Shown in pieces: positions 10,991 through 22,584 of a stretch of DNA of 64,000 nucleotides. Made by a program: the position numbers and the translations under genes. Every line of letters starts with the position of its first letter. The first letter of the stretch is position 1. Origin of the DNA: Corythucha ciliata (lineage: Eukaryota > Arthropoda > Insecta > Hemiptera > Tingidae); assembly GCA_038030265.1 (NCBI GenBank), contig CM075938.1:49531189-49595188 (forward strand), given 5' to 3'. A model generated the notes under the pieces. It ran no database searches. It was not told where the DNA came from and saw only the letters and a list, made by a program, of their open reading frames with translations.

Positions 10991-11329
10991 TTTTCAAAAT
11001 TTCAGAGCTTCGGCCCCATCACAGAGCAGAGGTGCCACGACGTGATCATCAGTCTACATTTATCTGCCTCATCTGCTCATCCAACAGGATCTGAATGCGA
11101 CACGTTTACGCACTTCGGAAGCTGCTCTCAAGGAGTAAAACCCACACCTTTTCTTCTAATAAAACAATGTTTATTTTTAAATAATTACTTTATTTCTTTT
11201 CAACAAGGCGCAAAATAAAGAGATGCTCAGAGAAAACCCTCAGACGTAGTCATTTTAGTCCCAGACGACGTGCCCAAGCTCAGCGTTTTTTCGGAGAATC
11301 CAATTATTGCACCCTTTTAAACCCGGAAA

Positions 11330-11640
11330 TGTGACAGATGCGATGTGACCTCCCTGTGACGTCACAAAGTGAGTCACAAGAGGTATATTGCTGCAACCTT
11401 GCAGTGACGTTACAAATGTAGGTCAGACGTAAAGCTACATACGTCCCATTGTAACCTCAGTGTGAAATCACAAAGAGACCTACACACGTCACGATGTGAC
11501 TTGTGACGTCACAAAGGGAGTCACAGTGGGCGGACATATCTACGTCACTGCAACGTTGCAGCAACGTTAAAAATGTTAGTCACACGTCTCAATGTTACTT
11601 CACTGTGACTTTTCTGCAACGTAACTGTGCTATTAGGGTA
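11330..11640. repeat. TGACGTCAC-rich degenerate repeat cluster
   Basis: The unit resembles the 59-bp repeat of 10173-10408 read in the opposite orientation (GTGACGTCACAAAG, GCAACGTTGCAG, AGTCACA). Two TGACGTCAC palindromes are seen, near 11352 and 11498. Together with the left cluster it brackets the LINE scrap. Confidence 0.65.
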
Positions 11641-11689
11641 ACTTACTCGTGGCTGACGATTACACTCGTAATTGGCAAATTAGAAGTTT

Positions 11690-12180
11690 CGAATCTTCAT
11701 CTCAGCCAAATTTCAATCTTCGGGTATTAATTTAGGATAAATTGCATGTTTCGCTGATAATTCTCTGTGAAATTGCAAGTTTGCAATTGTTTTATTGTGG
11801 GCTCAGACGCCTGGGCTAGACGGCCATGACGGACCACGTCGTACAGCAATCACCATGCCCCAACCGAAATGCAAAATTTTGGAGGCGAATATCTGCAACA
11901 TTTGATGCTTCCAGGCACTATTTTCGCGAAATTGAATGTTTCCGGTCCTAATTTTAACGAAATCGGATGTTTCAGTTCCAATTTTTTTTTAAAGGTCACC
12001 TGGCCCGACTGATGCGCCCATGCCCTGATGAATAGCCTTGTATATTGCACTATAATTTAGAGATGAGTATTTGTGAGTTGCCGATTGGGGTCCTAATTTG
12101 AGCTCGATTACAAGTTTTTTGTACGAATTTATACACGAAATTGAAAGTTTCTGTTGGTAATTTAAGTGACATTGCAAATT
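11690..12180. repeat. Degenerate ~30-bp array, AAATTGCAAGTTT type
   Basis: Blocks such as GCGAAATTGAATGTTTC and GAAATTGCAAGTTTG recur about every 30 bp with heavy divergence. The same family, in reverse, fills 24080-25160 and 42790-43035. Confidence 0.65.
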
Positions 12181-12302
12181 TTTGTTCTCGAGAGCCAGTC
12201 TAAACGACCCAGAGAGTTCTCAGGAGAGCGCCTGGCACTCTCGGAGAGTTCAACTCTCGAGATTTACTCACGTGTAACAGTACCACATAAGAGCACCATT
12301 AT

Positions 12303-12440
12303 GTAGGAGGACAATGACAGTTTCCAATTCAAAACTGTCAGTTCCTGGGGCGAAATTGATAATTTTGTGAGACGAAATTGACAATTTGAAGGGCGAAATT
12401 GACAGTTTTCGTGGGAGGGGCTTGGAAAATCCCTAGTTCT
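12303..12440 (+). repeat. Short array of the 21-22-bp GAAATTGACAGTTT family
   Basis: Consecutive units read GGCGAAATTGACAGTTT. The preceding marker (TATGTAGGAGGA) and the following CCCGAATCTCGTGA junction recur at 30236 and 30400, so this is the start of a copy of the composite repeat found at 30.2-32.7 kb. Confidence 0.7.
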
Positions 12441-12444
12441 GACC

Positions 12445-13030
12445 CCCGAATCTCGTGAATGATTAAGTTTACAATTCTTAAGAGCGTGAATGGTCAGTTT
12501 GGTGATCTTTTGAGCACGAATCATCGGTTCAGCACGAACGGTCAATTTGGCCATTTTTGGTGCGGAACTGGTCGTTTCTGCCATTTCAAGGTCACGTGAT
12601 CGTCAGTTTAAGGCCGGCTCGTCCGCCGTGTTTTCAAGCGGCGCGGCGTTACAACTCGTGACAATACGAGCGTACATCCTAAAGGCTAAAATTGAATGCA
12701 CTCCGGCTGAGCCTGCGGTGGACGATGTCACATTCAATTTGAGCCTTTTGGAATGTACGCTCGTTGTAGCGCCGCTCGAAAACGCCACCAGTGGACGCGA
12801 CCGACCTAAGTCTTTTCAAGGCGCGAATCTGTCAGTTTAGTGATTTTAGGGCGTGAAGATGACACTATGGTCATTTTTTTGGGCGCAGATCAGTCAGTTT
12901 AGCCAGTTTTATGGGGCGAAACGTTTACTCCGGGGGGAAGGGATAACCAATTTGAACTTTTTTAGGGTAAAACGCTGTAAAGATTGAATCTGTTTGGGCG
13001 TTTGGGAGTTCGCAGATATTTTAGGGTACG
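12445..13030 (+). repeat. 30-bp GCGAATGGTCAGTTTGGCCATTTT array, interrupted
   Basis: The monomer combines GCGYGAAT, GGTCAGTTT and GCCATTTTTAGG. A foldback element interrupts it at 12612-12803. The open frame 12547-12840 spans repeats and is not a gene. Confidence 0.75.
12612..12803. mobile_element. Foldback/MITE-like insertion, about 190 bp
   Basis: The arm from 12612 to 12698 pairs with 12730 to 12803. Shared blocks are GTTTTC-AGCGGCGC, ACGAGCGTACAT and AAATTGAATG. The GC-rich sequence differs from the AT-rich array around it, which resumes on both sides, so it is an insertion. No transposase and no firm target duplication were found. Confidence 0.75.
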
Positions 13031-13545
13031 AATTGAACTTTCAAACTTTCAATTTCGTCCTGGAAACTATCAACGGGGATTTGTCCTTGAAACTGTAAAT
13101 TTCGTTTGTCCCGGAAACAGTCAATTCCGTTCTATCAAATGTCCATTTTGTCTAGGAAATTGTAAATTTTATAGTCAAAACTATCAATGTCATCCTAAAA
13201 CTCCCAATTCCATCCTGTCAATTTCGTCCTTGAATATGCCAATTTCTCGCTAGAAACCGTCAATTTCTATATTCATAACTGTGATTTTCGTACTTTAGTC
13301 TGTCAATTTCGTCTTACAATACTGTCAGTTTTGCCCCAGGAACTGACAATTTTGACTTGGAAGCTCCAATTTCCTCCTACACAACAAAATATCCACAACC
13401 TTGATTTCGAGGTTAAGCATCGGACCATGGGATTTCCAAGTCCCTTCACAGGAAACAGTCGAGTATACTAGAAACTTTCAATACTATCGTCGTTCGTCCT
13501 GGAAGCTGTAAATTTCATCCTCGAAACACGGCCAATGTCACCCTG
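13030..13545 (-). repeat. 21-24-bp GAAATTGACAGTTT array, inverted
   Basis: Units read AAACTGTCAATTTCGTCC on the plus strand. Around 13370-13440 a marker block (TTCCTCCTACACAACAAAATA, then ACCTTGATTTCGAGGTT) mirrors blocks at 29320-29370 and 30200-30250, which are in the other orientation. Confidence 0.75.
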
Positions 13546-13548
13546 GAC

Positions 13549-13761
13549 CAGTGGCGCGTACCCAGGACTTTTTCTTGGGAGGGGTTTTCAAATTACAAAC
13601 GTGTATACAAAATAGGTAATTTTACAATATTATAAAAAATAAATTATACCTTTTATAATTTATACGCAAATATTCAACCCTGAGGCTCAGATGGGGGGGG
13701 GGGGACTCACGCATTGCCTTTGGCGTACGCCTACCGCCCAGCCATGCCCGGGTGCTCACTG
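13549..13761. mobile_element. Short CAGTG...CACTG element
   Basis: It begins CAGTGGCGCGTACCCAGG and ends with GGGTGCTCACTG, imperfect inverted ends, with a G11 tract near 13695 and AT-rich DNA between. It interrupts the arrays. It resembles other CAGTGGCG-ended segments in the window. Confidence 0.55.
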
Positions 13762-13779
13762 AGTCCTCTAAAAATTCGA

Positions 13780-16020
13780 CACATTCGGACTTCACGCCAT
13801 AAAACTGCCTTGCGAATAGTCAGTCAAGCCACTTTATAGCGCGAGCGTGAATGTCAGTTTAGATATTTTCAGGGCACGAAGGTTCAGGTTGGCCATTTTT
13901 GACGCGCGATAATGGTCCATTTTGCCATTTTCAGGACATGAATCATCCATATAGGGTCTTTCAGAGCGTGAATCGTCAGTTCAATCCATTAATGGGCCGC
14001 TATAGAGTTGGTTTTACTAATTTTAGGGCGTGAATTGCTCTGTTTGGCCATTTTTACGGCGCAAACTGTCAGTGTGGTCATTTCTAAGGCATAATTAGTC
14101 AGTGTGATATTTTCAGTGCTCGAATCATCAGTTATACCAGTCGAAATGGTCAGTTTTGCTGATTTTAGAGCGATAAATTTCCAGTTTTTCAAGCGCTAAT
14201 GGTCAGTTCGGCCAATTTAAGGACCGAAATCGTCTGTTTAGGCATTTTCAAGGCGTAAATCATCCACTTAAGCTATTTTTAGGGCGCATAGAGTCAGTTT
14301 TGCCGATTTCATGGCTTCGATAGCCAGTTTGACCAATTTTAGGGCGCACGTAGTCATGAGGTTTACATTTATAGGGCGCAAATGTAGGACGTCAAACCAA
14401 GGTGATAATGGTCAGTTAAGGCATTTTTGGCGCGCGACTGGTCGGTTTTGCCATTTTCAGGGCGTGAATAGTCAGTTTTGAGATGTTTAGTAGAGTGCAA
14501 TTTACTCACTTCTAGCCAATTAGGCCCGAATGGTTCTATTTTGCAGCTTTTAGGACGGGAATAAGCTATTAAGGCATTTCCAGGCCACCTAGAGTGTTTT
14601 TGGACATTTTAGAGCGGGAATCGCCAGATTAACTATTTTTATGGCGCGTGAAGTCATTTTGGCTATTTTATAGAGTGGTAAATGCCAATTTTTTAGGGCA
14701 AGTTGTCATATAGTCAAATAGTCATTTTCAATGCTGAAATCGACAGTTTTGCCATTTTGGGGCGCGATTATACTCAGTTTAGCAGTTTTTAGGTAGTGAA
14801 TTACTGTCAAGCCATTTTTAATCAGTCGAGGGAAGCACACAATTTCCCAATCCCCTCCCTGAGCAAATCCTGGATCCACGTCTAGAGTATGCCATTTTTA
14901 GCGCGTGAATAGCCAGTTTTGATTTCTTTATAGAACGAATGGCAAATTTAAACATATTCAAGGCGTGAAGGCTCAGTTTGGCTATTTTTGACGCGCGAAT
15001 GGTCGTTTTTGCCATTCTCAAGACAGGATTAATCTGTTTCGGCCTGTTCAAGGTGCGAATTGTCCATTTAACTATTTATGAATAGGCCACTCATAAAGTC
15101 ATTTTTGTCAATTTTAGGAATAGCCAGTTAGGGAATTTTTAAGGCAAATTGTCAGTTATTAGGCTTTTTTTAGGGCACATAGAATCAGTGTTGCCGATTT
15201 TGTGACTTGAATGCCCAGTCTGGCCATGTTAGGGCATGCAGAGTCAGTTTTGCCATTTATAGGGCGTGAATAGTCCGTCAAGTCAAGGCACGAGAACCGT
15301 CAGTTTGGCCAATGCTGGCGCGTGGGTTGTTGATTTTGCCATTTTTGGAGCAGGAATCATCTGTTCAAGAATTTTCAAAGCACAAATTGTTGACATTTTT
15401 TAGAGCCATCGCCAGTTTGGCTATTTTTAGCGCACAAATAATCAGTTTAGCTTTTTGTCAAGGTAGAATTCTTCGGTTTTGCCATTTTTTTTAGGTGCGA
15501 ATGGTCAGCTTAGCCATTCTTGATGCGCGAATGGTCAATTCTGCTGTTTACAAGACCGGTATCATCAGTTTAGGCTTTTCCTGGGCGCGCATGGTCAGTT
15601 TAACCGTTCTTGGGGCGCAAATAGTCCGTCAAGCCAAGACTCGAATTGTCAGTTTGGTTACTTTTAGCACGGGAGCCCGACATCGGGGCCAAAGAGGTTA
15701 TATTTAGATGTACTGTTATCTAGCCCCCATCCCATGCAATCCTATGCAAATCGTTATAAGGTAACCCTTGTGTAACCTATACCTACATAAAAAAAGTTGG
15801 CCCCGATGTCCGGAATTCTTTAGCACGCGCATGGTCGCCATTTTCATGGCGTGAGATCTGTCAGGAATTTTCAGGGCCGCACGACTCGTTGGTTAAACCA
15901 TTTTCAGGGCGTGTGAAGTCAGTTTGACTATTTTTATGGCACAAGTAGTCAGTTTTGCCATTTTGGGGCGCGAGTATAGTCAGTTTAGGATTTTTCATAG
16001 TGGGAATAGGTAGTTTAGCT
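13780..16020 (+). repeat. 30-bp GGTCAGTTT/GCCATTTT minisatellite array
   Basis: About seventy diverged units of the form GGGCGCGAATGGTCAGTTTA plus GCCATTTTTA lie in one orientation. A terminal segment (GAAGCACACAATTTCCCAA ... GATCCACGTCTAGAG) sits at 14830-14888, with relatives at 16300-16365 and 32615-32673. A MITE interrupts at 15676-15813. Every open frame here is repeat-derived. Confidence 0.85.
15676..15813. mobile_element. Small MITE with GACATCGGGGCCAA ends
   Basis: GACATCGGGGCCAA at 15679-15692 is perfectly complementary to 15797-15810. The array breaks off at both ends of this 138-bp segment and its interior is unlike the 30-bp repeats. No coding capacity. Confidence 0.7.
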
Positions 16021-16070
16021 ATTGATATTGTTAGTGTGATCGCTTAGACTACGAGGGTTAGTAGGTAATT

Positions 16071-16258
16071 CATGCATGAAACTGTAGCCGTAGGAGCCTA
16101 CGTTGTCTGTCTTCCCTCGTTGAGGTGCGTTAGAAACGAACCGGTTTCGGCTGCTCGCCATCTTCAGCGTCTGTAAGTACTTAAAGACTTCGTTTCTAAC
16201 GCACCTCAACGAGGGAAGACAGACAACGTAGGCTCCTACGGCTATAGTTTCATGCATG
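16071..16258. mobile_element. Foldback element with 70-bp near-identical arms
   Basis: The arm 16071-16140 is complementary to 16189-16258 with one mismatch in 70 bases. The loop is 48 bp. The ends are CATGCATG. It interrupts the 30-bp array. The near identity of the arms contrasts with the decayed repeats around it, so the element is young or its arms are kept alike by gene conversion. Confidence 0.85.
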
Positions 16259-16365
16259 CATTAGTTTAGCTATTTTTAGGAAGCGATTGGCTGTCAAATC
16301 ATTTTAGTACAGAATTTCTCAAGCCCCTCTCTCTTGAACAAATCCTGAATCCATGCATGGACAGT

Positions 16366-17043
16366 GGTAAAAATACTATTGATAGCGCGAATAGTTACTT
16401 AGCGGGGCTAAATGGCTAAATAACGAACTTTTAGGATCACAAATCAGGTTTTTGTTGTTTCTTTTGTTTGTTTGTTTTTGTTCTTTTACTTTTTTACTTA
16501 TTTTATGTATTTATTTATTTATTATTTGTATTTCTTCACTATGCTGGGCTGAAGTACTCTGAGAGGGGTTCAGACCCCGAAAAACCTCCCCATGGGCACG
16601 CCACTGCTCTGGACACTCATTATCGACGTTAAAAACTGTCAATTTCGTCCTATAAATGCCTGACCTGAGAACCGATTCTCCCTTCCTTCTTTGGTTTTGT
16701 CTACCCTAAACTTCCTCCTTTTTACTTCAATGTTATTAATCACCTCCTCAATCATGAACCACCCACCGCGGGGAGCGCAAGCGATATCCATGAAGGGGGG
16801 GGGGCGTGAACTTGTCCGTTCAGACCAACCACACAAATATCGGAAACTTCAGGAACGTCACATCTTTGTTTCTTTACGTTGCCCCTGAGTCCCTTAGCCC
16901 ATACTCACGATCAGTTGAGAAATGCAGTCGGCAGGCCTGTCAAGAGGGGGGGGGGAATTGGGTCCTTTATCCCCGGGCCCGGTTTATGTTGGGGGCCCGG
17001 ATTTCAAAAATCAATAAAAGGAAGAAAAAAGGGAAAGCTTTAC
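16366..17043. other. Non-coding spacer with low-complexity TTTATTTATT and G tracts
   Basis: Nothing coding is supported. A TTTG/TTTATT-rich stretch lies at 16440-16540, and a CACGCCACTG element end near 16602-16611 (right end of a CAGTGGCG-type repeat whose left end I could not find). G tracts are at about 16796 and 16946. Confidence 0.5.
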
Positions 17044-17490
17044 TGGGAGCTCAACTGTGGCTGAGAATTTGCAGTGGTTGGGTCTTCTTTGCGTTTGGAT
17101 CTTTTACTGGGGTTTGGAGCTCAGCTGTGGTTAGACCTTTGCAGTGGTTGGACCTTAGCTGTGGTTGGACCTTTGCTGTGGTTTGAGCTTGGCTGTGATT
17201 GGACCATTGCAGTGGTTGGACTTTTGCAGAGGTTGTAGTTTTGCAGTGGTTTAAGCTTGGCTGTGGTTGGACGTTTGCAGTGACTGGACCTTTGCTGTGG
17301 TTTGGAGCTTGGCTGTGGTTGGACCTTTGCAGTGGTTTGACCTTTTCTGTGGTTGGACTTTTGCTGTGGTTGGACCTTTGCTGTGGTTGGACTTTTGCTG
17401 TGATTGGACCTTTGCTGTGGTTGGACTTTTGCAGTGGTTGGCCGTTGCCCCTTTGCTGTGGTTGGACCTTGGCTGTGGCTGGGCCTTTCA
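17044..17490 (+). repeat. 17-bp GCTGTGGTTGGACCTTT array
   Basis: Some 25 units of 17 bp recur with moderate divergence. Because 17 is not divisible by three and the unit lacks stops in all registers, long open frames appear on both strands (minus 17051-17491 and 17121-17543, plus 17199-17522). Their products are low-complexity QRSNHSK or WTFAVVG repeats with no domain, so I treat them as repeat artefacts. The same family recurs at 46010-46770, 56440-56690 and 62815-63115. Confidence 0.9.
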
Positions 17491-17669
17491 TTGAACTTAA
17501 GATACGAACGAAGGAGCACTAGTACCATAACGAAGAGCTCCATAAAATCTCCAAAAATGAGCGCTTCACGTTGAAGTTATGTTTATAAGATTTTCTGGAC
17601 TTGAAGCAGCCCGAAAAGGTCCGAGTACGTCAGTACGTCCAGCTTTTTCCTTGGAATAGAGACCCAACG

Positions 17670-19559
17670 CAGTAGTGTACCGAGGTACGGGGGGGGGGGG
17701 TTTCGCACCGCACTCTTTATCGCACAAAAATCGGTGATATTCGTGGCTATAGCTGCTAAAAAGCGCTGATTCGTGGTCTCGTGATGCAGCTTCCAGACTA
17801 AAATTAAGAAAAAAATCGCTGAGTCGCGGTACATGGAGGCCATTCTACGAATAAATTGTGGAAACCAACGTAAAAGTGTTGTACTGCGGTTAAAGTTGAG
17901 AAAACACGATATAATATTGACAAATAAAAGACGCTTTCAGGTTAAAATTCGACAAAAATGGCAAATTCACAATTGAAATGACGTAAAATCGCCCATTCGC
18001 GTATAAAAAGGGAATGTGATGCTGAATGGCCGCAAAATTAGCACAAAACGCTATTTCACAGCTGAAATTGGGAAAAATCGCTAATTTGCAATTTGCAGAT
18101 ATGAAGTTGTGGAAAAACGTTAATTCGCGGATAAAAAATGAAAAAAATCACTAACTCGCGGCGAAAATGAAAAAATCACCAATTAGCGCACCTAAAATTA
18201 AGAAAAACGTTAATTTTCAGTTCAAATTGGTGAAAAGTGCTAATTCTCAGTTAAAAATGGAAAAAATTGCTAATTTGCAGCTTAAATTGAGTCAAACGCC
18301 GATTCTTGGCAAAAATTGACAAAATTCGGAAGGTAATGCACGGGTTGGAGACGCTACCACGCTGCTAAAATTTAGAAAAAGCGAAAATTCGCAGCTAAAA
18401 TTGAGAAACACCTCTAATTCACGAATTAAGTGTCGTGAAATTTGTAATTTAAAAATGATGATTTTTTGACAGAAATGAATGGATAGATGTAAATTTTTTG
18501 GTTTGAAAAAAAAATTTACATTTGTAATTTAAATTCGTACCTTCTGAAGCCATTTTTGTGGCTAAAATTCAGAAAAATGGCAAATTCATGCATGGCTGTA
18601 GTATAATGTTGAAAAATACGCTGATTCAAGGCTAGAGCTGAAAAGAAGCAATAATCTATACCTATAAAAGTTATATAGTTTTGCTAATGCGGTGGTAAAA
18701 CGTGAAAAACCGCTATTTTGCGGGTAGTATTTAGAAAATAAAATAATCAGTCTGGTCAAAATTAAGAGAAAGGTTAATTTTAAGCCTAAAAATTGAGAAA
18801 ATCGCTAATTTGCTAATTTGCTAAAAATGGAAAAAATCGCCAATTTACAGCTAAAATTTCGCCAAACGCCAATTTGTGACTGAAATTGAGAAAATTCGAT
18901 AATTCACAGGTTTGAAACGCTACGACGCGTCGCCGCTACAATTTTAAAAAAGCGCTAATTCGTGGTTGAAATTGAGAAAAAATTCTAATTTGCGCCAAAA
19001 ACTGAATATACGCGGATTCTGAAGGCAACTTCTCAGGCTGAAATTGAAAAAACGGGCCAATTTATGGCAATAGGCGAAGAAACGCATTGCAATCGCTCAT
19101 GCATTGCGTATGGTAAACCAAAAAAATCCTAATGGAAAACTCCTGGTAAAAAAATTTAAAAATCGGAAATATGCTGCTAAAATTGAGGAAAACGCCAAAA
19201 CTCGTGGATAATTAAGAAACATCGCTCACGGGATAAAAACGATACTTTGCTGCTAACGTTGAGAAAATGCGCAAATTCATGGCTATGGGAGCTGGGGTGG
19301 GGCAAAACTGCTAATCTGCGGCTGAAATTGAGAAGAACGATACACTCGGCCAAAAAAGCGTTAATTTGCGGGTGGAGTCCAAAAATCGCCCCTAACTGAG
19401 AGATTGAGGCTATGGCGAGGCCAGCAAGATGTCCAGATTCAAGCGTGTGCTGGCTTGGTGGAATGATGACTACAATGTGAAATTACCTCCCTCCCCACAC
19501 CATTACAAGATTTCAAGCTGATCCCTCCCCCCCAGGACAATTTCCTACCTACACCACTG
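17670..19559. mobile_element. Minisatellite-filled element, copy A
   Basis: It opens with CAGTAGTGTACCGAGGTAC and a G12 tract, and closes with the complement of CAGTGGTGTAGGTAGGAAAT and a C-rich tract, so both ends follow CAGTGGYGTA. The interior is a 29-30-bp array of the AAATTGAGAAAAACGCTAAT type in one orientation, with variant units as landmarks, such as the AAATGATGATTTTTTGACAG segment near 18465 and ACGACGCGTCGCCGC near 18910. The order of landmarks matches copy B (22585-24050, inverted) and copy C (38403-41050, direct). No transposase is present. A target duplication could not be confirmed. Confidence 0.7.
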
Positions 19560-20928
19560 CTTGAGACGTTGCTGTTGTTGGGGATTCTACGGCAATTACA
19601 GCTTCGCTGGGGATGGCTTTGGTTTAGCGGGATCATTGTACTGTGTTGGGGTTGGGGCCTTCGGGGTTTTGTAGTTTGGCTCCGATTGGGAGCTTTACTG
19701 TTGTTTTATATAGGCCTTTCGAAAAAGAAGCTTTCACCCAGGTGAAAGGGTCTCTTGAGTTCTGGGCTAAAATATTCTCTCCATGGTCCTGGTATTTAGG
19801 TCCCGATCAAAATGCACCAAAGTGAGCTGTCATTGCCATTGAAAGTGGTCATAAATGGTTAGAAGTGGTCAATTTTCTCGACTCCAAGGCTGTCAACCGT
19901 GGTCCGTGGGCGTGGAGGCTCTTCATTGCACTTACGATTTTTCGACGTTTTTTAAACATTCTGAAAAGTGTGCAAGTGATCAAAAACGGGTGCGTCCCTT
20001 CGTGGTTTGACCAAAATCGAAGCTTTTCGTGGTATCGGGTCTTTAACATGTCTGTAATTTGGGGGGAGGGGGCGCAACAAATTTTCATGGTCCAAGGGGA
20101 GCGTGACCGTGAAAAGGTTGAGAACCACTGGCCTAGAGAGTGGATATAGTGTCGGACCTACTGCCAACTGAAACGGCAATTTTTGGCTAGGCGGCTGGTG
20201 TCCTGGGTCCATAGGTGGATGTCACTCCTTCCTCCGTCCTATCCTGCACCAATGTGAACTTTAATACTTAAATACTTATTCTTTATTTTACCCAATTCGG
20301 CCGTGTTCACGAGCCTACGGTAATTGATAATATATCTAAAGGGCAATCATTTCGCTGTTTTATTCTTCATTCCCTTTTTAAAACAAATATTTGTTTAAAT
20401 TACAATTATCAAGGAGTAACGAAATAATCGAAAAATCATGACAGCCTCAGGCTGGACCACCCGTAGTTCAAACAATCAGTTTCTTTGTCCGAATAAACAG
20501 AATTCAACTCTGAGTTTCAAAATAAGCTTCCAGATTGCACTTTTTTTTTTTTTTTCGTTCGTTTTGAAAGCTACAAATTAAGCGGGCCTTCCCCTCATTA
20601 GGCCAAAGATTTGTATGTTTTTCCTGGAGTCTGCACGCTATATTGAACACAACGTTGATTTCCTTTTTTTTTTTTTTTTTTTAGTACGTATTCGAAGGAA
20701 TTTCGCATGAGTGAAAGGTGGCTTTCTTTCGTTCCCGTGTGTGTTCCTCTCCATTAAAAACGAAAAAAAAAAGACCGGGACCGTATTTTTGGCATCCTGG
20801 TGGTGGGGGGGGGGGGGTCAAGGGTACTATCGGGGTTGTACTTTTGTTTTTTCGGGGCGTTGTCCAAGGCCGTTGAATAATTATAAATTCTTCTAAAATA
20901 AAACTTCATTAATCCTTTTTTCTTCTTC

Positions 20929-20963
<35 letters not shown>

Positions 20964-22584
20964 CCTTTCGCATGGCATAGAAGAAAAGTTCTCTGCCGTT
21001 TTTTAAACTGCCGACACGGTGAGACCGACCCTCAAGGCGGACCAGGATCCGGGGATCGTGAGATTTATATCTCATTAAGGGTTTGTACACCGAGGTAACA
21101 ACGAAACTGATCGTGTAACATAAGGTGGGCAATAAAAAGTTGAGTAAGAGATATAGTGCAGGGTTTATATTCATTACCCTCGTGCTGATATTTACGTTTT
21201 GATTATAATCTCTTTAATTTACTCGCATTTTTCCTATTCTTTGCTGGAAAAAAAACACTGGTTTCAATATCGTATTAATTGGAATATTAATTAGTAGGAG
21301 TCGACCGGTTTAAATAAGAAATTAAGGTAGTGCAAAGAGTGCTTATTTGTCAAAGAAAAGTTCCAGAATTTCCTCCGTTAACCTAGTTTCTTGAAATATT
21401 TTTTTTCTTCTCCTTTTTCTTCAATTTCACGCAATTCCAATTGAATTAAGTACCCCCCCCCCCCCACAAAGCCCTGGCCGAAAGTCACAAAACAAACTGA
21501 CTCTTGTAATAACGCAGCCTACTCCCCCCCCCCTCACACAGTGTGAGAGTGAGAGGAAACATCTGTACCCTTAAAGTCTAAAAAAAAAAAAAAAAAAAAA
21601 AATCAGGTCGTAGAGCTTTCGACCCTGGCTTTTTTCTGTTCCCTCTCAGGTCTGTCCAAACTGTCCACACGACAGTCATTTGAACTGTACGGGTAGATGA
21701 CCATGAATTTGTTCAGTTTAGTGTATTATTTGAAGAAAGAAAAAAAGTCTGTGCAGAAAAAAAAAAAAAAAAATGCGTCAACTGCGTGGACAGTTGGACA
21801 GGTGCTCCCCGCTCCTCACCATGGGGTTAGTGGGTGCGTAAAGAGAACGTTTCTATTGGAGGGGTGAAGGTCCTTTGATTTGTTTCGCGGCTCTGTGATA
21901 TAACGTTCCGGTAAATGAAATAAATAATGTTGTTCTTTAGCATGGGAATGGGTAGGGAGGAGTTTTTTTTTTGTTTTTTTTGCGTGTTTATAGTACGATT
22001 GCCATTTCTGCTACGCTACAAAATTAAGAAGATGCACGGACGCTCTTTCCTTAAACGCCTTGATTTCGCCAATTTCTCTCCTAGTATAGCGTGCGACTAA
22101 GCCATTTCTCTCCGACAATCTTCCACACAACTCTGGTTTCCAGCTGTCTGAGAGAATTGATTCCTCTAGCAAATGAAAAGCGGATTTACACTCTTTCAAT
22201 CAATTTGATTTATTTTATTCATGAGCTTCTCTTGTTTTCTTGTTACACGTAAATTGAACAAAAAATTACTGAATAAAATGCACTGCCCAACCTTTTTTAA
22301 GCCACTCATTTTAATGATGATTAATCGCTGGGTACTGTAAAAAGCAACGAGTGCTGTTATTTGTGATTCATCTTTGATCCTTGAACGAATATGTAATAAT
22401 TATAATGTACTCGAGGAATGTACAAGCAGTGCATGGCGTTGATTGAGATTACCTGTCACAAGTTCTGGATTTGTGATGGTCAACACGGGAAACACCCTTT
22501 TCCTTTTCTATCCCCCTCCCTCCCAACAATTAAAAAGGAAGTATCACTATTATCTATGCTACTGAGAAGCTTATTAGGTAAGGT
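19560..22584. other. Gene-free, homopolymer-rich unique DNA
   Basis: No gene is supported. The open frame on the minus strand at 22011-22199 (62 codons) is free of repeats but matches no domain I know. A hAT-like end (AAGGTTGAGAACCACTG) lies at 20117-20133. Long T runs occur at 20540-20553, 20664-20682 and 20930-20956, an A run at 21581-21602, and C/G tracts near 20808 and 21453. Confidence 0.5.

Noticed and set aside
12547..12840. A 97-codon protein
   Set aside because: The frame runs through a foldback element and array units; nothing protein-like is conserved.
17051..17543. Minus-strand frames of 146 and 140 codons as a gene for a Q/S/K-rich protein
   Set aside because: They come entirely from the 17-bp repeat and are open in several frames at once on both strands.
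22011..22199. A small gene on the minus strand (62 codons, repeat-free)
   Set aside because: No domain, no splice or promoter context; the length is expected by chance.
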